From contig NC_134434.1 of the NCBI RefSeq assembly GCF_030867145.1, forward strand, positions 3,286,001 through 3,350,000: DNA of 64,000 bases, given 5' to 3'. Of this stretch, positions 1 to 11,846 are shown in pieces. How positions within the stretch are numbered: the first letter of the stretch is position 1; every line of letters starts with the position of its first letter. The stretch comes from Opisthocomus hoazin. Lineage: Eukaryota > Chordata > Aves > Opisthocomiformes > Opisthocomidae. A model generated the notes under the pieces. It worked only from the letters and a program-made list of their open reading frames with translations. It had not been told where the DNA came from and did no database searches. The translations under genes and the position numbers were made by a program.

Positions 1-2030
1 GCATTTGAGGCCAAGTAGACCTCAGTCTGTACCCACGCAAAACAGGAGCAACGCAGGAACCCATGACAAGCCCTTCTCTGCAGGGCTGTTTGCACAAGCC
101 AGGAGGGGATCAATCCCCTGCGAATTCAGAGAAAACTAAATTGAACAAGATGGACTGGCAGCAATCCCCTGGAAGCCAGCACGCTCGCACGTGGAGGAAG
201 TTCTACGAATGAACACAAAAAGCAAACCAGGCACATACCAACCCACACCCCCCAGCCAACCTGCTTCCCGAGCCATCCATCACCCGCAGCCTGGAGCCGA
301 GGGCTGGAGCTCCTCACCCGCAAAGCTTTACACCGGCACCTTCCTCGCCTCCGTTTAACAAGACAGAGGTGTGATCCTTCCCCCAGCCAAGTCCCCACCT
401 GGCAAGGATCCCTCGGGAAGATGGAGCATTTTAAAAGCTAATACTCTTTGATCTCACCCCGTGCACGCAGAGACGCGCGCTCTGGCAGGCAGCGGCAGCC
501 TCCGTGCCGTACGCAGACGGGACTGACAAACCGAGAAGAGGCAGAGCCAACTCGCTCGCCCCGCACAGAGTCCATGCGAGGGGGCAGCTCTTTGCTGCTT
601 GCTCTCCTGCCAGAGGAACGGGGCTCACCCAGCCCTCAGCAAAGCCCCAAGGGGTCTGTCACCATCCCAGCCTCAGGAGACAAGCGTGGCGGGGCGAAGC
701 TGGAGGTAGAGCCCAGGGCGGCTCCAGGATGACAGGTCTTGCCAGCCCAGAGCCCCTGCTGCCACATCCTGCCCAGAACCAGTTTCTGCCACAGCCCAGC
801 AGCTGCTGTGAGTGAGGGATGCTCTGCCTGCTGCCAGCCCGGTCTCCCCCACGCTGCGGTGACCACTGCGACCTGCGCCGGCGAAGGAGATGCTGCTGCA
901 GGAATCCTCGGGGGAACACTTGCAATGGGCACTGCTTGCTTCAGCCCAGGTCACTGCCAGATCCACAGCTGGTTTCATTCAGACCAGCCCCAGCCGTGCC
1001 AGGGCAGGGTACGATGGTTAACCTAAGCCCTGCAAGAAGCAACAGGCAAGGAGACCAGTTCAACCAGTTCACCACCACAGCCACCCACACAGCTGTGCCT
1101 GGCACTTGGTCCTGCGCCCAAAAACCCTGGGCAAGGCTGCTCCACCACATCCTTGCACCTCTGCAGCTGAAAACTGAAGCACAGGTCTCCAAGATGACCA
1201 TCCAAACCAGCATTACCCAGGACCTCCGGCCTCCCAGCCACCCCCGCGTCCCAGGCAGGCAGCCCCCCACCCCACCCAGCTATATTTCCAACACAACTGC
1301 TCTGCACTGCAAGAGCTGCCTTGCCCAGGTGAGATCATCCACGGGAAGCTGGATCATGGGTGGGAAACCTTCCTTTCATTCCAGGTGGACCAGCCTTAAA
1401 ATGCTGCTGTTGACCTACAGACAAAGCCAATCCAAGAGCAGGTTATGTCTCGCCCAGGCAGGTCCCCAGCTAGGCTACAGCTCCCTTTGGGGGCTCAGAC
1501 GTATCTCCTGGGGGTAGAGACCTGGGGCTGGCTGCTCTGGCAGGGCTCCAGACACATCAGGAGATGGTGTGGGAAGTCACATCATAATCATTTTATTCAC
1601 TTTGCAGAACAGGATCTGGGGATTCAACCCAGTAGCCTGGAGCTGTGCCAGGACGCAGATGCCTAGTTTTACAGAGCAATCACATCACCAGATGCTTCTT
1701 GGTGCTCACACGGATGAGCAGGTGGCCTGCAGGGACAGATAGCAGGCACAGCTGCGTAGAGGACCTGGGTGAGCTGGAAACTGTCAGACAGAGAAGGAAG
1801 ATACCAGGCACAATCCCGGACTGATCTTTCACACAGATCTTCCCAAGAATTAGCCAGAGGAGGAGCTTAGATCAGGCAGGCCTCTCTGTTAAGTTTTTAC
1901 AGAGGAGACGACAGCTTAATATGACCCATAAATGATTTACTAGTGCCTGCCAAGACCGTTTGCCCTTTGGATGACAACATACTTGCCTCCTCTGTGCCTC
2001 TCCCCTCCTGACTACCCTCTGCACACCAGT
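1..2030. other. gene-free stretch at left edge
   Basis: I see no exon with convincing splice sites and no RNA gene. Open frames exist on both strands, but they look like chance frames in moderately GC-rich DNA. If the exon at 9416-9567 is real, this would be intron of that minus-strand gene. Confidence 0.4.
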
Positions 2031-2625
2031 CACAGAATCAGAGAATGGTTTGGGTTGGAAGGGACCTCAGAGATCATTGAGCTCCAACCCCCTGCCACGG
2101 CCAGGGACCCCTTCCACCAGCCCAGGCTGCTCAAAGCCCCGGCCAGCCTGGCCTTGGCCACTGCCAGGGAGGGGGAAGCCACAGCTTCCCTGGGCTGGGG
2201 CCTCACCAGCCTCACTGGAAAGAACGTCCTTCTCCTGTCTCATCTCGCTCTGCCCTCTGTCACCTTGAAGCCACCACCCCTTGTCCTATCACTCCACGCC
2301 CCTGGAAAAAGTCCCTCTCCAGCTCTCTGGCAGCCCCTTCAGGCACTGGCAGGCTGCTCGAAGGTGTCCCCACAGCCTTCTCTTCTCCGGGCTGGACAGC
2401 CCCAGCTCTCCCAGCCTTTCCTCACAGCAGAGGTGCTCCAGCCCTCGGATCATTGCTGGGGCCTCCTCCGGCCCCGCTCCAACAGGTCCATGTCTGTCCT
2501 GTGCTGAGGGCTCCAGAGCTGGATGCAGGACCCCCCCCGGGCTCTCACCAGAGCGGGGCAGAGAGGCAGAATCCCCTCCCTCGCCCTGTGCCCACGCTGC
2601 TGGGGGTGCAGCCCAGGAGATGGTC
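2031..2625 (-). mobile_element. CR1 LINE fragment, 3' end, minus orientation
   Basis: The left end reads as the reverse complement of the CR1 3' terminus: CACAGAATCAGAGAATGG, then GGTTGGAAGGGACCTC and CCAACCCCCTGCC. The rest matches the degraded end of the CR1 reverse transcriptase ORF. It is a typical 5'-truncated avian CR1 and more diverged than the copies at 5388 and 8449. The right boundary is approximate. Confidence 0.9.
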
Positions 2626-5387
2626 CTCTATGAGTTTTCTTCCCACTTCACCTCCTTGCTTTTGAACTTCCTCATTCTCCTGGGAAGCCGCGTGCTGAAA
2701 TCAAAGCAACAAGCAGAGCCCTCACACTGCACAAGCCTCCCTCATCGCACCACCAAGAGCTGCTGCTGGCCAGACAGCGCAGGGAAGCCTCCACCATTAA
2801 GGTCTTAAATGACTCTGGAGAAGTGGTGGGTGCCTACAGCATGAGCAATGGAAGGACCTTTACAACACACTGAGGTGGGAAGAGAAAAGCAGGAAGCACC
2901 AGTGAGCACGGATGGAGGGTGATTGGAGTTCAGTCTTCAATACACCTGGAAACAGCCTTGATTTGTTCATAAAACATCCCCTACAGAAGAGCAGTTCATG
3001 CATCTCCTCAACCCTGTAAAGCACCTGCTAATGACCACCCATAGTTCCACCAAGTAAAACCAAGGGCGCATCTCACCAACCACCCTGCCCAGCAGCACCC
3101 ACCACCACGTCCCCAAGGACAGAGTCAGGAAGAGTTTCCCCACCACACAGCCAGACAGGCAGCGTCCAGCGGCTGGAGAAAGTTTCCCTCTGCTCTCATC
3201 TCACCTCTGACCTTCACTCCCATGAAGAAGCAGAGGTAAGTCACAGCTGCTCCTCCCCGCGCTCAGCATTCGATTTTTATTTCTAATAGTTTTGGAGAGA
3301 TGCATGAGGCTGCACAAGGCCAGGAGCCCTCTGTGACAGCGAAGGATGCTTTGCTACGTGGAGATGCTGCTTGTCTGGCAGCAGGACCAGCAGCTACAGC
3401 CAGCCCAGGACTTGTTGCAAAGGATACATGGTCTTTGCAGCCAGAAACAGAGTCTGTAAGACTTGGGCTGTCCTCAGCAAGAGGGAAACCCTCCGAAGAG
3501 CCTCCAAAGCCATGGAGAATAGCAGAGCATGAAGAGGAAAGCATGAAGAGCAGCCACGGGAGTCAGGAGCCACATGGCACTGGATGCTCACCACCTCGGG
3601 AGGTACTGGATCACGTTCCCACCGCGCACAAGTCAGCCTCCTTCCTCACAGACGCAAGGGACGACACCTTTTCATCTCATTTTTAAATCACAGCCCTTCT
3701 TCCTCTTCGTGGAGCAGCTTTCATACAAGCCAAAGCGAAACTCCAGAGGCTCAGAGCAGCCCACCTATTTTAAAAAACCTGCTGCCCCACTGAGAAAACA
3801 GGACACTCGATTTTCTCAAGTCTGAAATTACTCAGTAATCAAACCTCCTTTTGCTTTGCTTTATCTTTACCAATTGATAAGCGGAGGGGATGTGCAACGG
3901 CCCCTGCACTTCTCCCTGCGGGCCTGATTAAGACCCATTAAAAAATCTTCCGGGGACGGGGCTGGGCTCAGCACCGTGCCAGAGTCAGCAGAGGAGAGCG
4001 GGTTTTGGCTTCAGAGCGGCTCAGCTCCCAGGACCTTCTCCCAGAAGACCAGAGGACGCCAAATGCAGCACGGCTTCCCGAGTGGGACGTACTGGTCCTG
4101 CTCCTTTGTATCTCTCTAAATACAGAGGACGTTTGCACCACACCATCGCGTTACCAGCTCAGTCCCAAGGCTTTTATGGACTACTCATCCCTCGACCCTT
4201 CCGACATCAAAAGGACCTGCCTGCTTCCCACCCCATCGCCTCTCCAAGCTCATTACAGCATCCCACAGCTTCTTCTGAGTTTAAGCCCTAGAGCTGGGGA
4301 GCAGGACATCAGGACAATTCCCTACAGCAGCTATTGCGTTAGCCTAATTTTCCTCTCCCCAGAGGATTAGCAAGGCTGTAATAGCACTAAATATATCCAC
4401 CAATGGCCGATTCTCAAGACACTTTGTCTGGAAAACTTGTTTATAACTTACAGGATGCAGCCTGCAAATTTGGCTTTACTACCCAGTGACACTGCTGAAG
4501 GGAGCTGCTCCCCAAACACAGTGACTGGACCTGAACAAGATGCGTCCTAGATCATTAACCAGGCACTGAGAGGTAATTAAATACCTGCCTGGAAAGGCAA
4601 CCTTCACACACAGCTGGAGAAGCACCCTGTGAAACCAGGGTGGGAGATCAGAGCTTTTGGGGGAGGTTTCTTCCGCGTCTCCCAGGAAAGCCGCTTTGCT
4701 GGGACACCAGCGCCCTGGAGAAGGGACCGTCCTGCACAAGCACCGGGCTGAAGCGCCGAGCAATCGGCCCGTGTCGGGGTGATGGGAAGCTAAACGCGAG
4801 GACAGGTTTGCTCTCCTCTGTGCCTCCACACTCAAGTGCAACGCCAAGGCCCCGTAATGTGCAAAAATACCTGCAGGACGTTGCATTGCCGGTGGTGGCC
4901 AGCTGCAACACGGACACCTGGAACAGCTCAAAGGTGTACCTGCTCGGGAGAAAAACTCCTGGCTCTGACACAAAGAAGCTGACTGAAGGAGACGGTGTTC
5001 GGAAGGGGGGGTCCAGGCTGGAGCACCCCATTTGGCAAGGCCTGAGGGACACCTGCCCTCACACACCAGCTAGGAAGGATCACGCTTTCAGCCTCCCTCC
5101 AAACCAAGCCAAGCTCCTGGAAGGGCTCTGCTGCAGCACTGGGCTGGTGGGGAGAGGAGATGAATCCCTCCTGGGTGACGAAGGCAGGGAGGCAGGGGCC
5201 GAGAGCAGTGACACCCCCTGCAAACCCCCTCCCAGGTGGGAGGGCAGCGCTGGAGCACCCCACATCTTCGGGGGCAGCGGGTGCAGCCTCCTGAGCATCA
5301 CTGAGCTGGGCGGGCTCACACCCCAGCCTCCCAGCCCAGAAGCCCCCAGTGCTTCTCGCATGGGATGCGACTCTCCCACAAAGGGGA
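2626..5387. other. gene-free stretch between CR1 copies
   Basis: Unique sequence with no supported exon. The 4640-5392 part stays open in several frames on both strands, which is better explained by GC content than by coding. No RNA gene was recognised. Confidence 0.4.
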
Positions 5388-5722
5388 CCTAATACATACA
5401 AATATCTGCAGGGTGGGGGTCAGGAGGATGGGGCCAAGCTCTTTCCAGTGGTGCCCAGCGACAGGACAAGGGGCAACGGGCACAAACTGAAGCAGAGGAA
5501 GTTCCAGCTGAACATGAGGAAGAACTTCTTCCCTCTGAGGGTGACGGAGCCCTGGAACAGGCTGCCCAGGGAGGTTGTGGAGTCTCCTTCTCTGGAGATA
5601 TTCAAGACCCACCTGGACAAGGTCCTCTACAACCTACTGTAGGTGACCCTGCTTCGGCAGGGGGTTGGACTAGATGACCCACAGAGGTCCCTTCCAACCC
5701 CTACTATGCTGTGATTCTGTGT
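5388..5722 (+). mobile_element. CR1 LINE fragment, plus orientation
   Basis: A 5'-truncated CR1 tail. It contains the last stretch of the ORF2 reading frame (frame open to the stop near 5642), the conserved CTGCTTCGGCAGGGGGTTGG and TCCCTTCCAACCCC blocks, and ends near GTGATTCTGTG. It is close in sequence to the copies at 8449 and 12,795, which suggests related subfamily members. Confidence 0.93.
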
Positions 5723-8448
5723 AAAGCTCCATTTTTGAGCTGCTGTTGCCCGATTCAGTGGCGAGCGCTTCGGCGTCACAGGCAAGGACCAGAGTGGGAT
5801 GAATCCGTCCGCCACAACTAATTCTGCGTGGCCAGACTTCGCCTTTCCCAACTTAATTTGACGCTCTGAGAAAATTAGATGTCCTCCCGCTTCTGTGGAA
5901 AAAGGCGAGCACTGAAGGCAATTCCGAGGCTTTGATGCTGCTCTTTAGTCATTCGGGCACCACAGCCACGGCATCGCTCCCCGGACTGACCACGGGCTGG
6001 GGATGAGAGTCACTAATCCTCACGCAGAGCGTGTGAGCCTCGGGCAAACTGCCGTGTCTGTTCCATGCGCGGACACCACTGGCCCTCAGCTCAGCACGGG
6101 AGGGGCAAGAAGACTATTTACAGAGCAAGAATTTTAATTTTAATAACCCTAACACTATGGGTGCCCAGCAGTGGAGAAGTTTGCCAAAGATCACAGTACG
6201 GCAGTGCCTGGAAATGCTAAGTACACGCTAGGACTTGGGTCCAAATTTGAATTCGATGGCGCTGGAGCACATGAAAGCTGCGCCCAAGGCCACGTGCGCA
6301 CAACAGACATGCAAACTACACCCTTTGAAAGTGGTTTTAAACCTCCCCCTCTGAGACATTACTGCTTTTTAGGCCAGAAGTGGGAGGGTTTTCATCCCAG
6401 GTTACTCGCAGCAGCCTGGAGAAGGGCTGGGGACGCGGTGGGGGGACGGACACAGCCACCTCCCTGCCACGCCAACCCTCACACGTGGGAAATTGGCACT
6501 TGGGCTTAGCTCTAACCCAAACATTGTAATCCGGCGCTCAGCACAGAGCAAGGCGCTAATCGTTCACTCGCTGGTGCCAAAAATAAATCCCCAACGCAAC
6601 AAAAACTAAGAGTGAGGGCACTACAGGTATTTGGGCTGGATGCTCCAGACCAAGGACCTCCAGGCTCTGTCCCCACCCAAATCCCACCGTGATCCACTTC
6701 CACAGGAGCTGGGATTTTTGCAGCAACAGCAGCAGTGACCTGACCGGTAGTTCGGGTGACTTTGCAGCAGGACAGCAAAGGACCAAGCCTCTCCTCAGAC
6801 ACAAAGCAGCACGCTCAGGCCAAGGAGACCTCACCCAAAGGGAGAGGGTTGGGGAGCAGCTGCAGTTCACAAACCTGTTCACCCTCGGCGCGGTTTGGGT
6901 GAGGCCGAGAAGCGAGAGCCCAGCAGGACCCTTTGCGGTAGGTGCGTCCCCCCGAACCGCTGCGTGATCAGCTCCTGCAGCACCGAGTCGCTCCACACCA
7001 AACCCTCCGAGCGCCGGGGCCAAAGGCATGGCCAGGGCAGCTCCTGGGAAGAAAAGGGACTTGAGCAGCGACCCAGGTTTCTGAGCCAGGCTGGACAGGC
7101 AGCTGCAGCCCACAGCGCTGCCCAGCACTGGGGAGCAGTGGAGGGAGGAACAGGCAAAGCAGCCACCGAGAGCTGCTCCTGCTCCGGCCTCAGCCCCGGG
7201 AAAGCTCAGAGCACACAGGCTGCTGCTAGCAGGATCCTTGTCTGCTTCCTACTCTATTCTGTCCTTCATCTTGGAGTTCCCTATCACGCACTGACGGCGC
7301 CCACCGTGCATTCCTCCCACCCGGTTCAGAAAGGGCTGTCTGGCAGACAAACCTAACTCCAGCTGCTCTTACTCTTGAAAACAGCAATCCTGTTCTGAAG
7401 AAAAAGAGGAGCAGCCATACACCATCAAGATCACATCAAATCACACCTTTAAGCGAGCAAACTCCCAGTTTACACCCCCAGCTGCACACCACAGGGTATC
7501 TGCTCGTAGCTCTATCGGGGCGGCTGACAAGAGCTATGCAGGAGCACAGACCCCTCTCAGCGGATGCTGAGAACCAGAACCCAAGAACCAGCTCTGCTCG
7601 CTGCCACTGTAGCTGGACAAGGACTTCCCACACCTAAATCCCAGGGATCGCAGCCCTTCTCTGCCAGGCACATGCGACACAGGCTGCCAGGCGAACCCAC
7701 AGCCAGCTCCAGACAAGGCAGCCACAAAGCCCCAGAGAACTCGCTGCCGGTGCTCGCCTGGGACGCTGTCTGGCTGAAGCAGCTCGGAGCAGACAGCAAC
7801 GATGTTCTCCAGTAACACAACAGCTTCAGTTTAAAATACCCCCGATTCCTTATTTTAAAGGACACGGCGACTGATTTAGGAGCTCCCAGGATAGACTATT
7901 ACTATTCCACATGCCACTTCTCATTTCTCTCTTAAAACCACCTGGTTTGTCTCATGCTAACCATTTCTTGTATGTCCCCTTAGTCCCTCAAGACCTTCCC
8001 GTTGTCACTTGACCCCTCGGCACGCGTTGCCCAAGACACAGGTGTACCACTGACAGCGGGGCTGAGGGTCACCAGGTACATCTCATCCCTATTTTAATTG
8101 ATGCAATGGCCAGGGCATGGCTAGCTCAGCCTGTAATTAAAATTCCAGTGCCAAGCCCAAAGACACAGCATTCCATAGGAAAAGTCGATTGAAGGCAATA
8201 ACCTTGGCCATTCTGCTGGAGCTTCCTGTCCGAGGGCAATCATACAGCCTACTTGCCAATTAATTCATGGAAAGAGAGCAGACACTTTAAAGCAAACAGT
8301 GCAGCTTAATGACAGAACAGAGCAGTAAGGAAGCAGTTTCTAAGCACCACAAAGCAGTGCTCTGCATCATGCGCTGGCTGTTTCAGGAACAACGAACACC
8401 TGCCGGTTCCAGGGGAATCGGTTTGTTCTGTTTGTCCCATCAGACACT
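5723..8448. other. gene-free stretch between CR1 copies
   Basis: No exon with paired splice sites and no RNA gene could be supported. Several open frames of 80-190 codons occur in overlapping frames of both strands and show no family resemblance. Confidence 0.4.
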
Positions 8449-9137
8449 TCACTGGAGAGCAGCTCTGTGGAGAAGGACTGGGAGTGCTGGGCGATGACAG
8501 GTTGACCATGAGCCAGCAGTGTGCCCTGGCTGCCAAGAAGGCCAATGGGCTCCTGGGGTGCATTAGGAGGAGTGCGGCCAGAAGGTCAAGGGAGATTCTC
8601 CTTCTCCTCTACTCTGCCCCAGTGAGGCCTCATCTGGAGTACTGTGTCCAGTGCTGGGCTCCCCAGTTCAAGAAAGATGAGGAGCTACTGGAGAGAGTCA
8701 GCGGAGGGCTGCGAGGATGATGAGGGTCTGAAGCATCTCTCCTATGAGGAGAGGCTGAGGGAGCTGGGCTTGTTCAGCCTGGAGAAGAGAAGGCTGAAAG
8801 GAGACCTAATAAATGCTTATAAATATCTGCAGGGTGGGTGTCAGGAGGATGGGGCCAGACTCTGTTCAGTGGTGCCCAGCAACAGGACAAGGGGCAACAG
8901 GCACAAACTGAAGCAGAGGAAGCTCCAACTGAACACAAGGAAGGACTTCCTTACTGTGAGGGTGACGGAGCCCTGGAACAGGATGCCCAGAAGGGTTGTA
9001 GTCTCCTTCTCTGGAGATATTCAAGACCCACCTGGACAAAGTCCTGTGCAGCCTGCTCTAGATGACCCTGCTTCGGCAGGGGGTTGGACTGGGTGATCCC
9101 CAGAGGTCCCTTCCAACCCCACCATGCTGCGATTCAC
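8449..9137 (+). mobile_element. CR1 LINE fragment, plus orientation, longest copy here
   Basis: About 690 bp of a CR1 3' region. Two overlapping frames (8484-8720 and 8644-9096) carry pieces of the reverse transcriptase C-terminus, including the recognisable [18 protein letters not shown] and [16 protein letters not shown] stretches. They are broken by a frameshift between them, so this is a dead copy. The 3' end has the CTTCGGCAGGGGGTTGG and TCCCTTCCAACCCC blocks. Confidence 0.95.
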
Positions 9138-9415
9138 TTGCCTGCACTGTTCCCATGTAACTGCTGCTGCCTAAGCCTCACCTTCACCATCCCAAGCTCC
9201 ACTACAAGGCTGAGCCTCCATAAACTGTGTCTCCGACTTCCATCATACAGGTGACTTGAATAACAGTATTACTTCCTGCCCCCTTTTTTCCATTTCTCCA
9301 TTTTTTCCTAGTGCCTCATCAGTGCTTCCCACATTATTTAAGTCACAACACAGCTTACAAACCCACTCTACTCACTTTTCATTAACATTGCATCTAAACA
9401 AGCAAGCCAAGTTAC

Positions 9416-9567
9416 CTCTGCATGCTGTTATCTGAGCCTTCGGGCAGATCCTCCTCCAGAACTAAGTGGCCATTCTCCAGGGGTGAAGTAGCCCCAGGTG
9501 ATGGTGTGACCTTGATCCCTGAATGCTTCGGAGGCAAAGAGCGCTTGGTGTTCTCAATGCTCAACAT
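9416..9567 (-). CDS. candidate first coding exon of an unrecognised gene (partial)
   Basis: Read on the minus strand, an ATG at 9567 follows an in-frame TAG two codons earlier. It opens 50 codons plus two bases, ending in a good donor AG|GTAACT at 9416/9415. The predicted peptide begins MLSIENTKRSLPPKHSG and ends in an acidic stretch, VLEEDLPEGSDNS. It is polar and Pro/Ser/Glu-rich, like a disordered cytosolic N-terminus. I do not recognise the family. It is not the N-terminus of envoplakin, the neighbour expected from human synteny. No next exon was found down to position 1, so the gene, if real, has a long first intron or leaves the window. It could also be a chance frame. Confidence 0.35.
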
Positions 9568-11618
9568 GAACTACACGCCTCAGAAGTCAGGAATAAAACT
9601 TTTATTGTTTTCAGATTTCTTATCTGTGTTCAACTAAGCAGTTACCTGTCAAAAGATGTTTGACATAAAGAGGTCACTTGCTCTCAGCTTTTCTAACAAT
9701 AACCAATTAGCAAGTGGCCACAGTACAAGTTTCCCTGGAGTTAATCCAGGAACCACATAAGATTTGTGGTAGGAAAGCAGAAAGGAGTTTGGTTTGCAAA
9801 CCAAACAGGAGAACAGTTCTCAGACTGATTCGATATAAAAGCTGAAAAGGAGAGAGAAGCTCAGATGAACGTGCACAGAAAGAGCGACCATGAAGCACAT
9901 CAACTGATGCCTGCGCCGGTTACGCCTGACCTTTCCCTGTCTAAAAGGAAACAGGCTTTACGGGGAAGAGAAATCTGCTGTTTAGGACTGTGTTTTCTAG
10001 AAATCGTCACCTGATCAATAAATAATGTTCAATGTTTCCTTCAGCTCTATACTTCCCCTTTCTCTTTGAAAATCCCCCTGGCATCCAGAGGCAAATGGAA
10101 TTACCAGAAATTCCCATTTTGTTTCCATGTTGCAAAAGCTAAACACAAACAAGGAGTTCTTCCTCCTTCTCTTACCTCTTTCTGAGCACAGAGTCCTCTT
10201 GAAAGCTGCCCTGCACTTTGAGAACTCACAAATCACATCAACTTGGAACAAAGAAGCAAACACTCATATTAAAATAATGGGAATTGTTAATTCCCCCCAT
10301 TCATCTGCACCTTGCATGGAAAATTCCCACAGCAACAACAATCCAATAATTTAGAACAGCTCTTCTGTTTCCACCCCATTAACTCCAACGCCGAAAAATG
10401 GGAGAAACAGCACAAAGTCAAGACAACCAGTGCAGAAGAGTTAAGGCAGCCAGACCAACCTGCTGTTCCAGCTTCCAGCTACAGACTGAGTGAAAACCCA
10501 AACATGGCTGGTGGAAACTTCCGAACGCTTTATTCAGGAACAGTTCTGCCCATGTGCTGTGGTTTTTCCCCGTTCAGATGATCATGATTATGAAATTACC
10601 CACATGTTGGAAGTGCCTACGACCATCTGGGCGCTTCATAGAAAGAGCTGTCCAGCATGACAGAGGAGAATCTGTCAGTCGGGAACCTACTGTCTCCCGT
10701 CACTTATTCCTCATTTCAGGTGCATCTGCTGATGGCGGATGAGGAAAAAGCAACAGATGAACTCCAGAAAATCCCCTTGTTTTCAGGCAAGGTTTAGATC
10801 AGAGACAAAATGAACATGGAGAGACCCAACTTCCCATGAAGAGCAAGCAGCTACTTCTAAAGCCACCTGTGAAGCTAGTTTCCCAGGAAAAGCCTTGCAG
10901 GAATAGGTTCTATACTGTATTCAGGGATTGAACAAAACATGTATCAATAAAGAAGGATCCTGTCGGCCCAGAGTACAAAATCAGGTTATACTCCACCACA
11001 ACTGGGGTAACCAGTAACATTTGGAAAGGTATTTGCGATCCTTATCAACAGAGGCTCTGTTCTGTTATTTCTGGATGTTACATTTTAAAAATACAGAGAC
11101 TTCTGGGAGTCAAAAGGGAAGGAGTAGTTAGCCCTCTTGGCTACTGTTTCATAGCTTTCTTGTAGGCAGCCTCATCTTCCCGGTTCAGTTCTGCATCGAC
11201 TTTTGCCTCTGTTTCCCCATCACACCCAGACTTCTAGACCAAAATGCCAAATTATAGTGTCAAACAGCGGGGTGGGGGGAGGAATCACGTTATGCCTATG
11301 CCCTGGTCCATGGTAAGTAGATGTGTACCAGCCCTGAACAGGCCACTGGTCACAAAGCAAGCTCCAACTTCTCCAAGCGGAATGAAATTTCTCTGTGCTC
11401 CAGACTATTTTCAGCTACTTACAGTGTACATATGTTTCTGAACAGACTGTTTGTCTTTAATACACTGGGAAAGAATGTAAGTGCACAGACACATACACAG
11501 AACACAGGGAAGAAGATGGTAAAACCTCCCTCTGTTGGTTTCGATATTTGTGTCCTAGAAACTCTTGGAGCTTTTCCTTCAATACAGAATAAAATCTCTG
11601 TTCCTTAGGCGGTCCTGG
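9568..11618. other. 3' flank of SRP68, probably including its 3' UTR
   Basis: No coding exon is seen here. Downstream of the SRP68 stop (minus strand), an ATTAAA lies at 11456-11461 and an AATAAA at 10529-10534. Either could be the poly(A) signal. A TATAAAAG at 9834-9841 on the plus strand has no supported gene behind it. Confidence 0.4.
10529..10534 (-). terminator. candidate SRP68 poly(A) signal AATAAA
   Basis: Canonical AATAAA on the minus strand about 1.1 kb past the SRP68 stop codon. The closer variant ATTAAA at 11456-11461 is an alternative giving a much shorter 3' UTR. No transcript evidence is available. Confidence 0.3.
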
Positions 11619-11846
11619 TTAACTTTTGAATCCAAAGATGCCCTTTATGTATCCCGTGAGGCCACTCTTGGCCTTCTGCTCCACCTTATCCTCCAGAGGT
11701 GGGAAAGCAACATGATTCAGGGCCAGGTCAAAGAACAAGGGCTTGCATGGAATGGGCTGGAAGCCTGGAGGGAAGTGCACGAGGCTGACTTGCTTGCTGA
11801 CAAGAGAAGGATCCAGACAGAAAGTTTCAAACCGTTCTGAGAGTGG
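11619..11846 (-). CDS. SRP68: SRP68 coding exon 16 (terminal)
   Basis: 75 codons plus TAA: PLSERFETFCLDPSLVSKQV through SGLTGYIKGIFGFKS. This is the highly conserved C-terminal SRP72-binding side. Acceptor TTTCAG|CCA. Confidence 0.98.
   Translation of the reverse strand, partial: PLSERFETFCLDPSLVSKQVSLVHFPPGFQPIPCKPLFFDLALNHVAFPPLEDKVEQKAKSGLTGYIKGIFGFKS

Noticed and set aside
4640-5392. 250-codon plus-strand open frame
   Set aside because: It starts at GTG, has no family resemblance, overlaps other open frames on the opposite strand, and ends at the edge of a CR1 copy. Chance in GC-rich DNA is the simpler reading.
8484-9096. Reverse-transcriptase-like open frames
   Set aside because: These are broken pieces of the CR1 LINE ORF, so they are annotated as a mobile element and not as a host gene.
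9834-9900. TATAAAAG followed by an ATG frame of about 49 codons on the plus strand
   Set aside because: The ATG at 9865 falls where transcription itself would start, about 30 bp after the TATA motif. The peptide is unrecognised, so no gene call is supported.
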